Shown here: positions 1 to 14,744 of the stretch, in pieces
Layout: every line of letters begins with the position of its first letter
Numbering within the stretch: position 1 is the first letter of the stretch
From: Vicia villosa
Taxonomy: Eukaryota; Streptophyta; Magnoliopsida; Fabales; Fabaceae
Length of the DNA stretch: 64,000 nt
Direction of reading: 5' to 3'
Assembly (NCBI RefSeq): GCF_029867415.1
Contig: NC_081186.1
Coordinates: 104,940,753-105,004,752 of the forward strand
Translations under genes and position numbers: made by a program
The notes under the pieces: model-generated
Databases searched by the model: none
What the model saw: the letters and a program-made list of their open reading frames with translations, nothing else
Told to the model about the DNA's origin: nothing

Positions 1-1700
1 TGATGTCTATATTTCTGATGGAAGAAAAAAATACAGGTAATTCTAATCCAATTTAATAAAATAATATGTAACACATGTTATTATAGTAAAATAATAATAA
101 CTTATATAAGCAAGAAAGTTAACACAAATAAATATATGTTAGAGAAAAGAGAAAGTTCTTATCATGATTATATTATTATTCATTTATTTATCAACCATAT
201 ATGATCTATGATATGTAGGTGATGGATGAGATAAAGAGCGGAGAGAAGAACCTGGAAGTTTTATGGAGGTGTTAATTGTATCTGAGAAAAATGAGGGTTT
301 TACTTGAACTGGGGAGGCCAAATTCAAAGCCATGATCATATGAATTAATTAGTTGAATCAACACTTTCAAATTCAATTCACTTGACAAAATAAAATGAAC
401 CAATTAGAGTATTTATAACCATTAAACTAAGTGCTATAGAGAAATATCAAAATTCTCACAAATTAATTGTGTGAAAAAAATTATTGCCACAATTTTTATG
501 TGTGGTCTAAGAAATGATAACTTCAATTATCACAAGGATAATTTTGCATTATGAAATAAAACTAATTTTTCTAAATTGAATGACTATTAGTATTTCTTTT
601 ATCTTTTTATAGAAAAGTCCTCTATTATTTTCCTCTTGAAATTAGTAAATAAAATTTAAAGCTGTTTTTTAATTGGTCCAGTTGTTAAATGGAAACAAAA
701 AATGGATAACGAGGAAAGAACTAGAAGCAACGGTAAATGGGGCCCAATGAATAACAAACACAACAAGTGAAGTTTTTTTGTGGTTCTTAAAAATATATTA
801 TGACTGATGGTGTTTGCCTAGAAATATAAGGTTGAGTTGTTTTTCTTTCTTTTTACTAATAATATATACATGCTAGAATGTTCTTTTGAAAGCGAGTTCA
901 TAAATAACTAGGTAGATAGGTGTACAAAGTGACAATTTTTTAAAAATATAAATTTATTTATTTCAATATCAACTTTAGGGTAGATTAAATACCATATACT
1001 ACCAAATAATATAAATTAAGGTGCTATGATTCACATCCATGGTTTCATGTATCACTTGTCATAATTCATGGATGAGCACAACAAGAAAAGTTGCAAATGC
1101 TCTCATTAGTTTAAAAGCTTCTCAACTCCTAATAAGTCTTTTGTTTGATGTTTTTTGTTGCTGTAATTTGTAATGAAACTTTGATCATTTTCATGAATAC
1201 AATTGAAGCAAATTACATACATGGAATTTGATCCCATGAATGTAAGTGACATTTTCTTATGTATTTATGCAACTTTTCAGCATGTTATTTGTTCAATTTT
1301 GGATATAAATATGTGTATTAATATACTCAAGTTGAATTCTAATATAGACAAGCTAATTGATAGAACAATCACTTTTTAATGCTTGATATTGCAGGTAAAT
1401 TGTTTGTTAAATGTTCTAGATGAATAATGTTGTGTGCTAGTTGCATTTGGTAGATGTATGAGTTGTTGTAAGACTATATGTTTTGTAAATTTTTAATTGT
1501 ACTGATTGAATGTGTTCTTTCAAGTTTGAGTTTTACACATGTCAAATTGGGTTGTAAAATTTATTATGCGGAGAATATATGATTAATAAGTAATAACATG
1601 TTTAGGAAATGATGTATGAGAACACCAATAACATGTTGATGAATATTCATCCTGCAAAATCTTTCCAAAATGTTTGTTAGTTGAGTTAATAGTTGAGACA
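1..1700. other. AT-rich intergenic DNA, no gene recognised
   Basis: No open reading frame with recognisable similarity, no splice-consistent exon chain and no RNA gene was seen here. The sequence is AT-rich with frequent stops in all frames. It lies upstream of the helicase remnant at 1711 and may be further decayed Helitron sequence, but nothing in it supports that directly. Confidence 0.5.
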
Positions 1701-1710
1701 AAGTTAAATT

Positions 1711-2790
1711 ATATGGAATGAAGCATCAATGTTGCATAAACATTGTTCTGAAGTCATTGACCGTGTTTTTAGGGATGTTTTTAGAAAATACAATAAAAGA
1801 AGTCGGAGCATTCCATTTGGTGGAAAAAGTCGGATGTTTTTAAAAAGTGTTGTTTTGCTTGGAGATTTCCGTCGGATCCTACCCATTATATTCAAAAAAG
1901 ATAAAGAGGAAGTTGTGCATGCTACTATAAAAATCCTTCCTATCTTTGAATTTTTTTGAAATTTTTTCATTAACTACAAGTATGAGACTTCTAACCGGAA
2001 GTCTAGTTTCTGAAATTGAAGAGAGAAAGGTGTTTTCTAAGTAGATTTTGGAAATCTATGAAGGAAGAAGTATTGTAGAAAGCAATGATGTAGATATTAA
2101 AGTTGATATACCACACGATTTTCTCATTCCAAATTATGGCGATTCACTTTAAGCTATTGTTAGTAACATCAAATCTTTTACATAACATGAATGACTCATA
2201 TTTTTTTAAATAGAACTATATTGAATTCTACGGATGCAATTGTTAATGCTATGAATGATTATATTTTGAATTTAAACATATTTGAGTTTTGATTCTCCAT
2301 ATCATGCCAACTTAGATGTTGACAGATCGATGATGAGCACACTTCTGAAATTTTTTAACATAATCAATTCTTTAAGAATTCCTAATCACAAGTTAAGATT
2401 GAAAGTTGATGTCTCACTTATGCTATTGAGAAATATTGATCAATCTTTTTCAAAAATAGAAAAATTTGTTGTTAAAGAAAATGTGATATCAGAGAGCAAT
2501 ATTGTTGAGAAGGCTTATATCTCCTAGTTATCATTGACTCCTTGCAATAAAAATAATTCCTTTTAAATTTCAATGACGACAATTTTCATTGGTGAGTTCA
2601 TTTGCAATGACCATCAACAAAAGTCAAAGAAAGTCATTTATGTTGGAGTATATCTTACATAGTTTGTTTTCTCTCATGGGCAGCTATATGTTGTCTTGTC
2701 AAAAGTTACGGGATTTAAAAATATTGTTAACTCGTGAAGAAGGTCATGGAGCTTAAAGAAGCAGTGAATACTGGCTCTATAATTATGTGA
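1711..2790 (+). pseudogene. Helitron-type PIF1-like helicase, degenerate C-terminal part
   Basis: Translated pieces in shifting plus-strand frames follow the order of plant Helitron PIF1-like helicases. First comes a DEAP-like block decayed to NEAS followed by MLHKHC, then the IDRVFRDVFRKYN and SIPFGGK blocks, then GDFRRILPI (family GGDFRQILPV), then VVHATI. Further on are a VDIPHDFLIPNYGDS block, an NDYIL block, LRLKV followed by MLLRNID (about 2390-2450), and late traces of the SHGQLYV and LTREDG region. Many stops and frameshifts interrupt it, and the N-terminal Rep part was not seen. Intact relatives unwind DNA during rolling-circle transposition; this copy cannot encode a working enzyme. 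No Helitron terminus was identified next to it. Confidence 0.75.
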
Positions 2791-3084
2791 AGTGGAATAT
2801 GCAGTAGTATCATATGTAGCTTATCAAGTACTTTAGATGAAAGTGTTATTTGAATAATTAAAAATTATTGAAGCTTTGGAAGATCGATATGCTTGACGAT
2901 GACATGTGTGTGATTGATTTGGCTAATCATATGAGTCAGGTTAAAAGCAAGCATGTTAAAAAAAATGGCACACCTTAAGAGATCAAGTGAATAAAGATAA
3001 GTTGCATACATAATCACCAAACCTTTGAAGATAGTAAGGTTTAATTGCTTAAATGAACTTATGAAAATGAAAAGGTTAGCATAT

Positions 3085-3204
3085 ATGAATTAGGACGTGT
3101 GATGGGTATATAATTCATACTTGTTAAGGATTGTTTGTGTTGCGATGAATTAGGACGTGTGATGTGTATATAATTCATATTTGTTAAGGATTGTTTGTGT
3201 TGCA
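3085..3204. repeat. 60-bp direct tandem duplication
   Basis: Two adjacent copies, offset by exactly 60 bp, both begin with ATGAATTAGGACGTGTGATG (3085 and 3145) and end in GGATTGTTTGTGTTGC. They differ at only a few positions, so the duplication is fairly young. The surrounding DNA (about 3060-3500) looks like LTR-type repeat sequence, but no retroelement boundary could be fixed. Confidence 0.8.
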
Positions 3205-4307
3205 AGTTAATTACTTGCAACACGGGTTAATTAGAAAGTTGTTAAGCCATTGTTCAAGCTAGCTAAGTTAGTTAGGCATAATAACTCAACCAATATATAA
3301 GTTGCGTATCACTTCAAGTAACTTCTTTAATTTTGGGATTTTAATCAAACCATATACTCCTCAAATTCAATAAGCATGCGCTTTAATTATTCATCAAGCT
3401 TTATTGTTTTATTCTCTTCTTCCTCAAGTTATCCCAACATAGTGGGTGGATTTTAACATGGACAACTAGAAAACTTGTCCATCGTACCATATGAAAATTG
3501 TAAGTCATTTATGTATAAGAAAAAAAATATAGATGCATTTTCCTCAAAAATTAAATTCAAATAAAAATTGTAAGTGAAAACTTGATGTATGCAATAGCTA
3601 TTGGTATACCATCTAAAAATCTTCAAATATCTTTAATAGCCTGTGCTAACAGCCATATGGCGAGTAAGTCCTAAGCAAAAGAGTCATTATCTTCGTTCAA
3701 TAAAAAGTTCAGTGCACCATTCATCCTCATGAGAATGTATCCTTTTTTATGATTTCTTTATGCATTTCTATGCTGCGTAAACCAGAGGTTGAAGACTTGA
3801 AGTCGTATTAGTAGAAGGAAATTGTGAGCTTGGATAAACCTTTCTTCAATTTGCAAATTTTGAATCATCTAGTTGCTATTTTGAGAGGCTATTTTCAAAT
3901 CTACCACGGCTAGGAAATGGAATTACATAAGCAATTGATTGTGAAAACATTAGAATACTACAGCTGTCTAATCCTTGTGAGCAAATTCCAACATGGCATA
4001 TGCCCGAAAAAAATTAGAAAGCAAGAATGAGCTTATTATTTATAGATGCAAAAAATATACATTTTACAATATCAAAATTTACAAAGCAAATTTCCAAAAG
4101 GGGGGCACGGGGATTACAATGGGGTACTCGTGATTTATTTACAGAACCATCATGTCGTAGTTAAATATATTACCAAGTGAGTGATCTTCAACATTCCTTT
4201 TACCAATTTTGGAAGGATTTGGATTTGGTATATGTAATGGCAGCTCCTCAGATTCAGGCTTCAGTCAAGCAATGTTTTCATCGAATAACAATATCATAGC
4301 TTCAAGA
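3205..4307. other. Intergenic DNA downstream of the VPS3-like gene
   Basis: No coding region was recognised. The part nearest 4308 must include the 3'UTR and polyadenylation site of the minus-strand VPS3-like gene, but the exact end cannot be read from the sequence. The segment 3205-3500 continues the LTR-like repeat sequence described to its left. Confidence 0.5.
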
Positions 4308-7300
4308 TCAACGACTCACAAGCCAACCCGGTTTAATTAAGATATCTTCCTTAAAATTGCGACCAGAGACAGACACTGACTCACCTTGACGGCGATAACA
4401 CTGCAAAGTATTAGAAGCAACAATTGAGAAAACCTGTCTCTAATAATTGTCAATAATAAGGAGCTTATCTAAACAATCATCAAGTAATACCAACCAATAT
4501 ATCCTACCAAGACAAGGATAACATATTACAGTCCTACCAAGACAGCTTAGTACAATTATTGATGAGGCAGGGAAGTTTGGGCAAAAGCTCTATTTGAGGA
4601 ATCAATTAAGAGAAGTGATCAAGCACTAACCTTGTAACATACAACAGTATCGTCAGGGTACATTGCAAATAACTTGGTACCAAGACGTGCATTACACGAA
4701 TCACAGAGAGTCTCGTCATTAATCTGTACATTCCTTGATCTTTCATCTAATCTTGACAACCTTGCATCGGTGTCTACGGCACGAGATAAATTATGGACAA
4801 TCTGAAATATATATTATTAAAGTTAACAATACTAGTCCACAATATTTGGTTGTCTGCCAATTTATGTGAAAAGAAAATGCCAACTGGAAAATGTCGGACT
4901 ACAAACAAGTTATCTCTAAAAAATCGCAAGCAATGAATTTTTATAAAAATGGTCTAACTTCAGGACCAACTACGAACAAAAAACCAATCATATACTTTGT
5001 TCCAAAAGAACTTCAAAAAACAGTTGTAGTCGCAAAAATCTTGTGGAATGCACCTCCCTGAGAAAGAACTTGTAGAAAACAAGATTACCCATTACTCTTT
5101 GATAGCAACCACTACAACTCTGATTTGTATTGTAGCCCCCTCCTCCCAATTGGAGAAAATAGTCTTCTAAGGTTGGGAAAAAATATATCCAGAAAAGAAA
5201 AAATGTGACAGTACCTGTCCTTGACGATGATGATGAACTCTGGCCCTGAACATTCTTAGTAAAGTCTCAGAAGCAAGTTGAAGCGGCATATCTGGTGATA
5301 GTTTCTGCATTTAAGAGCCAAAATATTTAACAAGTACAGATTTGGGGACTGCATACAATTATACAACAACAGACAAAGATAAGCGGGCAAAAATCTGTAA
5401 ATGATTAGATGCAGAGTCCATCCATCCAATCCTGATAATTATACTTAAGGATTTATGAAGCATTGCATTTTGCTGAAATAATGCCTATTTATGCATTTCA
5501 AACTATCTCTTCTAGTAATTGACTTCTGATGCTAATATTTTAATAACAAGATATCAGACATGCCGATAAAATATTTTCCTACTTATTCCTACCAAAACCC
5601 CTTGTCAAAAAGCCTTTAAAGCAGTCAGGCAAAAACACGAGCAATGTTGCATCACATCCTACATGCAACACCCAACTTGACAAGAGAATATACAAAACAA
5701 TCCTAATTGCATGAGCTGCAGGAACTGTTGAATTGGCAAAACAATACATTGACCTGAACCTCTCCAGATCCAAAGATGAGTATAAATAGGTGTATTTGTA
5801 TCGCACCATTACGGCCAATCTGGTGACATCCAATCAATGTCATCATATCCCACATACACCCTGAAAACAAAAAGGGTGTTTGACTATTTTCTTAATTTCA
5901 CCGTCTCCTAATATATCTAACACTGTTGCTAGTATTCAACAGGTTTCAAAGGTCCTAAAGCTGGTTCATACTCCAGAAAAGGGGTTTGTGACCTGACCTG
6001 ACCAGCCAATGAGACAGTTCTCTGTGAAACAGTCTAGTCTACTTGTTAAAACTGACATAGACCAAGTTTAATACCTCTAAAACTTGCAATGGGTCTAATG
6101 ATTCTCCATGATTGTGGAGAAGGCGAACAGCAGCAGTAAACATGGGATCCTTGCCATCTTGTGGATCCAAATACATTTCTAGCAATCTGAGGACATTTGA
6201 CAAAAAAGTAAATCAGCCTTTAACATAATTATGCTAAATAGCTGTTACTTAAATAAAGCATTAAAAGAGTAAAATGAAGACAAACTGCATGTAGGCATCA
6301 GGTCTTCCAATCTCGGCACAATACTGCTCAGCAGCTTCACTGTCTTCTAATTTCCTGGAAGCCAATAGACAACAATAATAAATAAAGATACTATGTTTTT
6401 TTTCACTTTGTAAGCCATTTTGCATTCAATTGTTACATGCCAGCATGTTTTGATGAAATTTACAAAAACTTATCTTGAAAATATGAGATATTTAATTGTG
6501 CTCTGAAATCCATCAAATTAAACAATGGTAAATCCCAAAATCTTATCTGCAAATCCTATATCTCACCAAGAATTGGAAGGAATTTTATTCTCAAATTATT
6601 ATTAACTGTAAGTTACTGTACTCTAGAAGGATCGGCGTTATTCAGTAAAAATAGCAATCCATATTTCTCACTTCATTTTAGTTTACAACGCCCAAATTAT
6701 CAAACTATGAGAGGGCTTTCAAATATACATATCAAATGACATCTTTGACCTCTATCATAAATCAATTTTCCAACAAATCAAATTATAGCAAGGTCAATTT
6801 TATGAATATCTCTTTTTAGTGTATATAATTAAACCAGGGTTATTACAATTATCCTGGAGTTTAAGGTCAATTTTTGAGGTCACTAGAGAATGGTTAGGAC
6901 AAGGTTTGTATCATATAATGTAAAACACATACAGGCATATAGATGACATCATATAAAATTGTTCATAAAATCACAATGAATCAAAAAAAGAAAATGCATG
7001 CAAGGAATTACATGCCATCATACAATATAGTGAGTAAATTTTACAAGAAAAAGTAGAGAACAGCTACAATTTCAAAGCTAATTTGAAAAAACTTACAAAG
7101 CCAAAATTTGGAGGACCAGAGTCTCTTGCCCCAATCTTCTATATAGAATAGCCTGTCAAGTATGCCCAAATAAACAAAAAAATGTTGGTAGACATCCATT
7201 TGAACATAAGGTAATTTATCACCGCCCGTCCCAAAGATAGAAATTACATCAAACAAAAATAAACAGATTATAGATAGCATGGTCAAAAGACTTATAATTA

Positions 7301-10300
7301 CCTTTTCCAACCATAATTCTGATCCTTCAATTAAGTCGAGAACTTCTTCTGGATCATATAAGTCTGATGATTGCAAAAAGATCTGTAATCTTTCCCTGAC
7401 AGGAGTCTGAAAGATTGAATTCCTCAAAGTAGTCAAAAAATTTCTTTCGGGATTCCCACTAGGAATATTTTCAGAGATAATTTCAAACTCAAAGGCTTCA
7501 ATTGCTGATTTAGCAAGTGAGAGAGCATACAGTGTATGCAACTGACTATCAAAGCAGTCTTGGTCTTCAATCAACCATTGGAGATACCTAAAATAACAAA
7601 CATGTCGGGGTAAATTAAGAAACAGAATGTTAAAAATAAAGTATAAACTAATATTACAAACTATGACACACAATCCTTGACCATTACGTGTACTCGTATA
7701 CATTAGAGCATAAAAGCAATGAGGAAGAGAAAATAAAAGATTTGACAGCAAACCAGAGAATCAATAATAACCATATACATCTCAATACAAGTCTCCAACA
7801 TATACCTCTGTAAAATTTCTACCTTCTGTGGATCAATAGATGTAACGACTTCATCTGCAGTATGAAATTAACATATCACTAATGATTTAATAAGTAAAAT
7901 TAACAGAAATGAAAACATGATGGTAAATATGATATTTCAGAGCCCTTTGACATATTAAATTAGACATTATGTAATAATAAACAAGTGGTCAGAACTACGC
8001 AAAACAATATATTCAAACTTTGCATTCTTCAATAAAATATCATTGTAGAAATTCGAGAGTGAGCATGCTGGAAGAATAGAGGCCAACCAGGAGAAAGCTG
8101 GATCTCTCGTTTGTCCGATGTTAGAACTTTGACTGCAAGAACCTGGCTAATATCTGCAACCTGAAATGAGAAAGTTCAAAAAGAAGAATCATGGAATTGT
8201 AGACATTCTACTTGCATTAAAAACCAACATCTTAACCACTCATAGTCATACCCATCCTAGATGTTGGAGAATCAAATCCTGGTCAGATGACTCCTGAAGA
8301 ATCCTTGAAGCTTCAGCTGCTGCAATTGCCTTGCCAGAAATAAGGTTTTCCCCACTATCCTGTATAATAGTCTCCAAAGCAAGGTCTTTCCGTAGGCTAG
8401 ATGAATAACTTCTTGCCAGGATGCGCCAAATTGACACAGCTTTTGAGCTCATTCCTTTACTAGCATATAGAAAGGCAAGGGTTCGTAGGTGCCCGGACTC
8501 TTCTAACATGTGTTCCAACTCCTCCTGCAAAGAAATGTATATCATAGGGTCATCTTTCAGGACAATCCCACGAAACTGACATCACGTCATGCAGTGAAAC
8601 ACCCTATATCTTTGTTTAAGAAGCAGCACTGATTTAGACAGGGGGGACACCTCTTTTACTTTTTCTGTTCACACTTGGTGTTAATGTTCCAAGCAGGTTT
8701 TACCATTCCAGTTTCACAGCATAAGTTTGCAGTTGACACAATTCTTTTTTGGAGAACACTAAATGTGGCCATGCCAACAAGAAGTTTATTTATTAATTCT
8801 AATTGAATAATAGGCCCAATTCCTACTACTGTACATTTTACTGTCAAAATTTTGAAAATTTATTGAAATCTCTTAGATCAAATAATTTATAAATAAAATT
8901 GACATATTAATAGAAATGCAACATGACATAACAATTTGCATGTATCAAATCCACAATAACAATAATCGGCACATACCACAATACACCAGTTAGTTGAAGA
9001 TGCCAACCTCTCCATGTCCTCAACACGATTTAGGGCTCTATAGAGATACATTAATAGAGTGTCAACCCCCTCACTGACTGACTGCATTAATTTTTTCTCT
9101 CGACAGGCCTCCAAATACCTGTTCATAATATTCATCAATAAAGGGTCACCAAGAAGATGATTGCTATATAAAAAGCATGAATACTTGCAAAAATACAAGC
9201 CAACATCAATGCATATTGCAATGTATATTTTTGTTTAAAAGAACCTTATTACATGGCAAAGTAAGAAACAAAATTTGGTGGCTAGGAGTCATGCTGAAGC
9301 ATAATTTAGATTAAGGGTCCACAGAATGTGAGATTATGTGGTTTAAAAGACTGGGAAAGAATTACTGTTAGAAAAATCGACACCTATGAAAGTATACTGC
9401 AGCAACAAGTAAATAACCTGCATATCTCACAATTCTGCTCACATGGAAGAGCCAAGCATATGGAAGTAGATAAACACTTGGCTGAAAAGAAGATGAAAAT
9501 TTGTGAATTCTGCGTACCCTACATCATTCTAATAAATCAAGCTGCAAAGCTCAAGAAGTATTTTAGTGATTTTGTCAGCAAGCTGTCTGTAGGAAACATT
9601 TCGAAGCCAGCTTGCAGGAGGCTATCGTAAGAACCAAAAGAGATTTCAAACTCTGTTTTGGATAATAGAACTTTGAATAGGATAAAAGTAGATAATGGTA
9701 CTAGTGATAAGATAAGATTAAATGCAAATTTTTTATCCTTTGGGATGTAGATAAAGTAGTATACACTACCCAGATTCATGTCATATCGCTTCTACTAAAA
9801 AGGATTGTATTCTCTTTTCCATATCAAACAAAAAAAATACATTTTATTTTTCTTTCAAGTAAAATATATAACAAACTAAAGGAATATAAACCTTTCATTG
9901 AAAAAAGTAAAATATAAACCTGCTAATGTTTTTGATTGCTGACTCCAACAGATCAGCTCTATTTGGTGGATTCAGAAAAAGATCATTGTCTACTATTGTT
10001 TCTACCCCTGCTTTTCTAAGGAAAGATGCTCTCTGGATTGTCATCAAGCCATCATCGACTACATCTTCAAGAGGAGCTGGGGGAGGATGCAAACCCCAAT
10101 ACCGATTCCTAGGAACCTACAAAAGTCAGTTTGAACCTCTGTACCACATTCATAAAATACGAACTATAAATATTTGCATAATACATATGCATTAAGAACA
10201 AGTGCAAAATTTCACAATATAGCACCAGACCCAAAAAAATAACCAGTTAATCTTGGATCTCAAGTTCAAATTTATAAAGCACGTCAAATAAATACCACAA

Positions 10301-13300
10301 AAAAACATAAATTTTAACGGTTTAACTACATCGTGTGGTCGAGCAAGATCATGCCAATTCACTTGCACATTGCACAATTGCATGGATATTTTGCTTAAAT
10401 CAATATGTATCTACATGCATAACATTCAGCAACGAAGAAAGCATAACACTTATTGATGTCATGTAAAAGAAGATAGATCAAATAGTTTATCCAATCAGCA
10501 CAAATACAAAATAAAAATGTAGTCAGTAGTCACTAAATAGTATCTAATTGAAACACTGAAGCTTTTAAACAGGTTGCTGTGCTAAACTGCATTCAGATTT
10601 TGCATTATACCTTAATATTCATTAGAAGTGAAAACAAGGCAAGAGACAAATAAACAAGTCTTCTAGCAAATTTACAAATTACATCTTATAACCGTTGCTA
10701 ATATAGTAATTAACGCTAATCAAAGATGGAGCATTTCTTCACATTTTTTTTAATGCTGTTGGCTTAGCTAATGGCAGAGACAAAAGTATTTGTGACAGTA
10801 ACTTAATAAAAAGGGGATAAACACAGTACCAGTAAGGACCAGCGATTTGGATCTCGCATTATAAAGGGGAATACTTCAGAAGGTTGCATTGTCTCTGAGA
10901 GCAAAAAGTGGTCCACAGCTTCTTCGAAATGCAAGTCAAAAAGCAAGAGGAACCCCACTTGAGCATGAACAAATGAGAGCAAGTCTTTAGACATTTCACC
11001 TTCATAATCAAGCTCCTCTACCAAGGATATAGCTCCCTTGTAGTTTTTCTTCCTTAAAAGGTCTTTTATTTGTTCTACAGACGGTAATTTCTGATAGCAC
11101 ACAACCTAGTAGTATGTGTATAACAAAAGAACACGAGTTTATTTAATGACCTAGTATTATGAGAGCATAAAGGTCACAGTTATAACAAATTGCTTGCTTG
11201 CAATTTTCTAATCAAATAAAACTGTAATGATAGTCATAAATCAACATAATAGGCTACACCTGAAGTTAGAAATATTAGAGTGTATAGTACTGCATGAAGT
11301 GTATCCAGTCCAATGTTGGAACTTAATGATACGAAATTGAAGAATATAATCTAGTACTGAAATTAAATTTTTGTTTTGATTCAATACACTCAGCCAAATT
11401 AGGACCCAAGCCTTTATTTATATTATCTTTACCAGGCTGAAGGTTCAATGGATACTCAAAATGAAGCAATATTAATATCATCATAAAATTTCATCAAATA
11501 ATGCCAATGCTTCCGAAACATAAGTTGTGCCATGCCTTTTCCATCTTAATGAATGACTAGGAAAATGAAGAAAAAAAAATCAAGCATTTTAGCAACCATC
11601 TGGGAACGAATTTCTGTAGTACAGTAGTAAAACCGTCACATTCTATATAACACTGAGTGCCCATAAAAACAGAGTTAGCCTCGGTCTACAATAATAATCC
11701 GGACCGCACAAGTTAAGTTACTAACCGTAGCAGGAGAAAATTCAATCCAGCTAGCAAAATATATGAATTTTCCCTCTTAAACAAATTACTTACATGTTTA
11801 TGTTTCAAATTAGTTTTTTGTCCACCAAGCATAGCCACACTACGCCAGAAGATTGAAAAAGAATACATACTTGGCAGTTTTACTTCCAACATCTGAATTT
11901 TTTACTAGTTTGAATAATGAAGCAATAAAAAGCGTAGTTTTCATTTGTCAAATTGAAGGTACCCATAATGAAACAATTTCCTTAGTGCCTGAGTCTTCTA
12001 TAACTACTTCAAGTAAGTTCTCATTTTCTTGTCATTTCATTTTAAGCATGTTAGGTTTTAGAATGAGTTTCCTAATTAAATAAAAAGTTATTAGTTGTAG
12101 TTTTTCAAATAAAGGGGTTCATGAGAGGCCTATCTAGCATCTACTACAAACTACTTAATCATCCCCTAATGTAGATTGAACTTAAAAGCTTATTTACTTA
12201 TCTTTTTTTCCGTTAGATTTTACCATATGGTTACAATATGGACTCAATGTTATCGTGAAATAGCCTCTATCATGTTTATCTAAACAATCCGAATATAATA
12301 TCCATTAAGATATCAAACAAGTGTCAGAGCCAACCATCCAAGTTTTACATCTTAAAGAACAAACACACAGTCGCACACACACATTCAACAATATGACCAC
12401 GAGTATGCCAAAATGTAGAACCTGAACAAAGATCACAGTACAATCAGATTCAAACTACAACATACCTTGGTAGCAGTTGCAACAGCAACAAGCTTCCCAC
12501 CCTTATCTTCCTCACTAGCAACAACACAAGGTCCAATCCCTTCCCCACCAAACGGCAACACCTGAGCACATCCCCCATGTTTCTTATTATACAGCTCAAT
12601 CTTCCCATCATTCACAACAACCACATAAAAAGACAACTCCCCAATAGAATCCAACCCATTTCGAAACACCAAACTACCCCCAACCGGCTGCCCTTGCGCA
12701 TCAACAATAATCCCCACATTATCCACCAACAACAACACCCTCCACTCCCTATACAACAACTTCAACCGCGGCGGCCTCGACACATCCGGCAACGAAAATA
12801 TAACACTACTCTGTCCACTAACACACGAAATCAAACTATAACCATTCGCAGTACCAACAACAATCGAATCATCAAGCCAAACCATAGTACTAACAACACC
12901 ATCCACACATTGAATCTCTTTCAAAACAACAAGCGTCGCACTATTAACATCTTTATCACTCTTCCCACTCTTACTCCCTAAAACAACCTCCACAATCACT
13001 AACCTCCTCCCAATAGCAAGTGCTAAAACACATCCACCACAACTCTCATTATGCGATTCACCGTCTTTCACTATCAAACCTCCCAATCTATGCAAAAACC
13101 TCTGATTACTATTACTATCTAAACCTAAACCTAAAATTTCCGACTCATTATTTCTCATCCTCCTTCTCGTCACAACACTAACACCTTTCGAAAACCCTAA
13201 CCTAACAGCGCGATTCGCCAACTCCGAATCCACCAAAAACAACGAACCATCAGAAAGCAACAGAACCTTCCCTAAATCAGCTAAAACCAAAACCTCATCC

Positions 13301-13587
13301 ACGGAAGAGTTGCTTACAGAAACGCTTCTCAGAAACGAGAGCTTCTGCAGAAACGAAGGCGAATTAGTCTCAGTGGTGCCGTTTTGGGAAGCGTTAGTGT
13401 CGTTTAGGTTAGGGGAGAGGGAGAAGAGAGTTCCGGAGTGAGTGCCGACGTAGAGAATTGTCCGATTGTTGGAAAGTGTGGTGATGGCGAGAGATCGGAC
13501 GGTGGTGGTGCGGGAGTGTGTGGATAGGTCGAATTGTGAGTGTGGTTCGATTACGATTCGGGTTGAAGCGGATTCGGTTTTCGCCAT
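4308..13587 (-). CDS. VPS3: VPS3/TGFBRAP1-like CORVET subunit, vacuolar sorting protein
   Basis: CORVET tethers endosomes and pre-vacuolar vesicles before fusion. Fourteen exons keep frame (997 aa): 12466-13587, 10830-11090, 9920-10116, 8977-9118, 8252-8524, 8088-8160, 7806-7854, 7302-7587, 7097-7152, 6286-6354, 6075-6186, 5215-5304, 4631-4801, 4308-4400. Exon 1 (residues 1-374) encodes the CNH beta-propeller-like N-terminus. The middle is helical, with the VPS39/TGFBRAP1-type block starting KLPSVEQIKDLL at residue 375. The C-terminal zinc-binding-like module has CDSC at 943-946 and CYKC at 965-968, followed by YRRQGES. The start is the ATG at 13587; a TTG nine bases upstream is not needed. 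All introns are GT-AG, but exon 6 uses a weak GTTGGC donor. A hAT-type element lies about 220 bp upstream of the start. Length and layout fit Arabidopsis VPS3 (At1g22860); a VPS39/TRAP1 paralogue is the alternative. Confidence 0.93.
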
Positions 13588-13810
13588 TGGAAGCAACGAT
13601 GAGTGGAAGTATGGGGAGAATTAGTGAAGTGAACGCATTGTTACTGAGTTGAAGGTTTTTTGTGGAGGTTGGTTTGGACTCTGTTACAGTGTGAATGGAA
13701 TGCGGAGATCAAAATGTAGAACTAATGACGGTGGACTGTGGTTGTGTTGTTGACGAAAGGAAGGTGTTTAACTTGGCCACACGGTAACGCACCGGATTCA
13801 ACTTTGGATG

Positions 13811-14583
<773 letters not shown>

Positions 14584-14599
14584 TTTGGATGGGAGTGAC

Positions 14600-14711
14600 T
14601 AGTGAGTGACTACCTAAATTAATTTTATTTGTTATTCGATATTATTTCGATTATTTTCAATTTAATATTTTTTATAATATTAATAATTTTTATATTTATG
14701 ATAAAAAAAAT

Positions 14712-14744
<33 letters not shown>

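Noticed and set aside
12577..12981. 134-codon open frame on the plus strand
   Set aside because: It is antisense to exon 1 of the VPS3-like gene and has no family-like composition.
13588..13596. TTG start for the VPS3-like protein
   Set aside because: Non-ATG starts are rare in plants, and an ATG in good position follows at 13587.
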